Assembly: GCF_014218705.1 (NCBI RefSeq)
Contig: NZ_JABBJF010000019.1
Span: 1 to 64,000 of the forward strand
Direction of reading: 5' to 3'
Length of the DNA stretch: 64,000 nt
Source: Kluyvera sichuanensis
Lineage (GTDB): Bacteria; Pseudomonadota; Gammaproteobacteria; Enterobacterales; Enterobacteriaceae
Under the pieces are notes generated by a model. It was not told the origin of the DNA and did not search any database. It worked only from the letters and a program-made list of their open reading frames with translations. The position numbers and the translations under genes were made by a program. Each line of letters begins with the position of its first letter. Position 1 is the first letter of the stretch. This document shows positions 63,827 through 64,000 of this stretch, in pieces.

Positions 63827-64000
63827 CGTAAAAACTCCCTTATTTTCGCGCTTCGAAATAAACACTTTGGGCTATGGTGAAGTACTTGAACGCTCTGCGT
63901 CAAATTTTTACTTAGCCTTGTGATTTACTGCACAATTTTTCACACATTTGGCAGCGAAACGCTCACCTTTGCCGCGTTTAACAGATGCTGTTTGAAACGC
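63827..64000 (-). promoter_or_regulatory. Upstream region of mlc
   Basis: This stretch should hold the mlc promoter. A TTTC-N14-GAAA arrangement at 63938-63959 recalls the Mlc-binding pattern and would fit autorepression. I cannot place the -10 box firmly. No other gene is seen before the window ends. Confidence 0.25.

Noticed and set aside
63938..63959. Firm Mlc operator upstream of mlc
   Set aside because: Only the outer TTTC and GAAA match the pattern; the inside is not palindromic, so it is noted only as a weak possibility.
1..64000. CRISPR array, integron, prophage or tRNA genes
   Set aside because: No regularly spaced repeats, phage structural or integrase genes, or cloverleaf-like sequences were seen anywhere in the window.

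Overview
The window is chromosomal DNA of a member of the Enterobacteriaceae, of the Klebsiella/Enterobacter/Raoultella type. Most genes are close homologues of Escherichia coli genes and lie in the E. coli order (yneE-uxaB-yneF-yneG-glsB-sad-ptrR, sotB-marC-marRAB-eamA-ydeE, mgtS/mgrR, dcp, ydfG-rspR-ydfI-ydfJ-rspB-rspA, ynfABCDE-GH-dmsD-clcB-bioD2-mlc). Between these blocks sit genes that E. coli K-12 lacks at these positions, and GC-rich REP/BIME palindromes lie between several convergent gene pairs. The species cannot be fixed from the sequence alone. I see no rRNA, tRNA, CRISPR array or prophage.

Layout. 1-17 kb is an accessory segment rich in regulators: a possible insertion-sequence end at the left edge, a NimR-like AraC regulator divergent from a Bcr-type efflux pump, a lipoprotein, a secreted alpha/beta hydrolase followed by a CusRS-like two-component system, a DigH-type glycosyl hydrolase, an amino-acid permease, a HipBA-type toxin-antitoxin pair, a second-type cfa gene divergent from an AraC regulator, a PerC-like protein, and a metallo-hydrolase/GlxA-regulator pair. 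17-26 kb is the yneE-uxaB-yneF-yneG-glsB-sad-ptrR block (hexuronate and succinate semialdehyde metabolism, glutaminase, c-di-GMP). 26-34 kb holds a lactate-dehydrogenase-like gene, a PhzF protein, and the sotB-marC-marRAB-eamA-ydeE drug-resistance/export region with a readable mar promoter. 34-40 kb holds a MetE-like protein, a rhodanese/FtrA divergent pair, the PhoP-type mgtS/mgrR locus (a 31-residue protein and a small RNA of about 98 nt) and dcp.

40-53 kb is dominated by a sugar-acid catabolic locus: regulator RspR, oxidoreductase YdfI, a three-gene TRAP transporter, MHS-family permease YdfJ, dehydrogenase RspB and mannonate-dehydratase-family RspA. Three copies of a CCATACnAGTnT box lie upstream of rspA, upstream of the TRAP operon and upstream of ydfI, which suggests one regulon, probably under RspR. 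In E. coli K-12 this locus is split by the Qin prophage; here it is uninterrupted and carries the TRAP genes.

53-64 kb is the ynf/dms region. speG, present between ynfB and ynfC in E. coli, is absent. The only catalytic subunit of the DMSO/selenate-reductase-like enzyme is interrupted by one in-frame amber codon where relatives have tryptophan, while its electron-transfer subunit, membrane anchor and chaperone are intact. The window ends with clcB, bioD2 and mlc.
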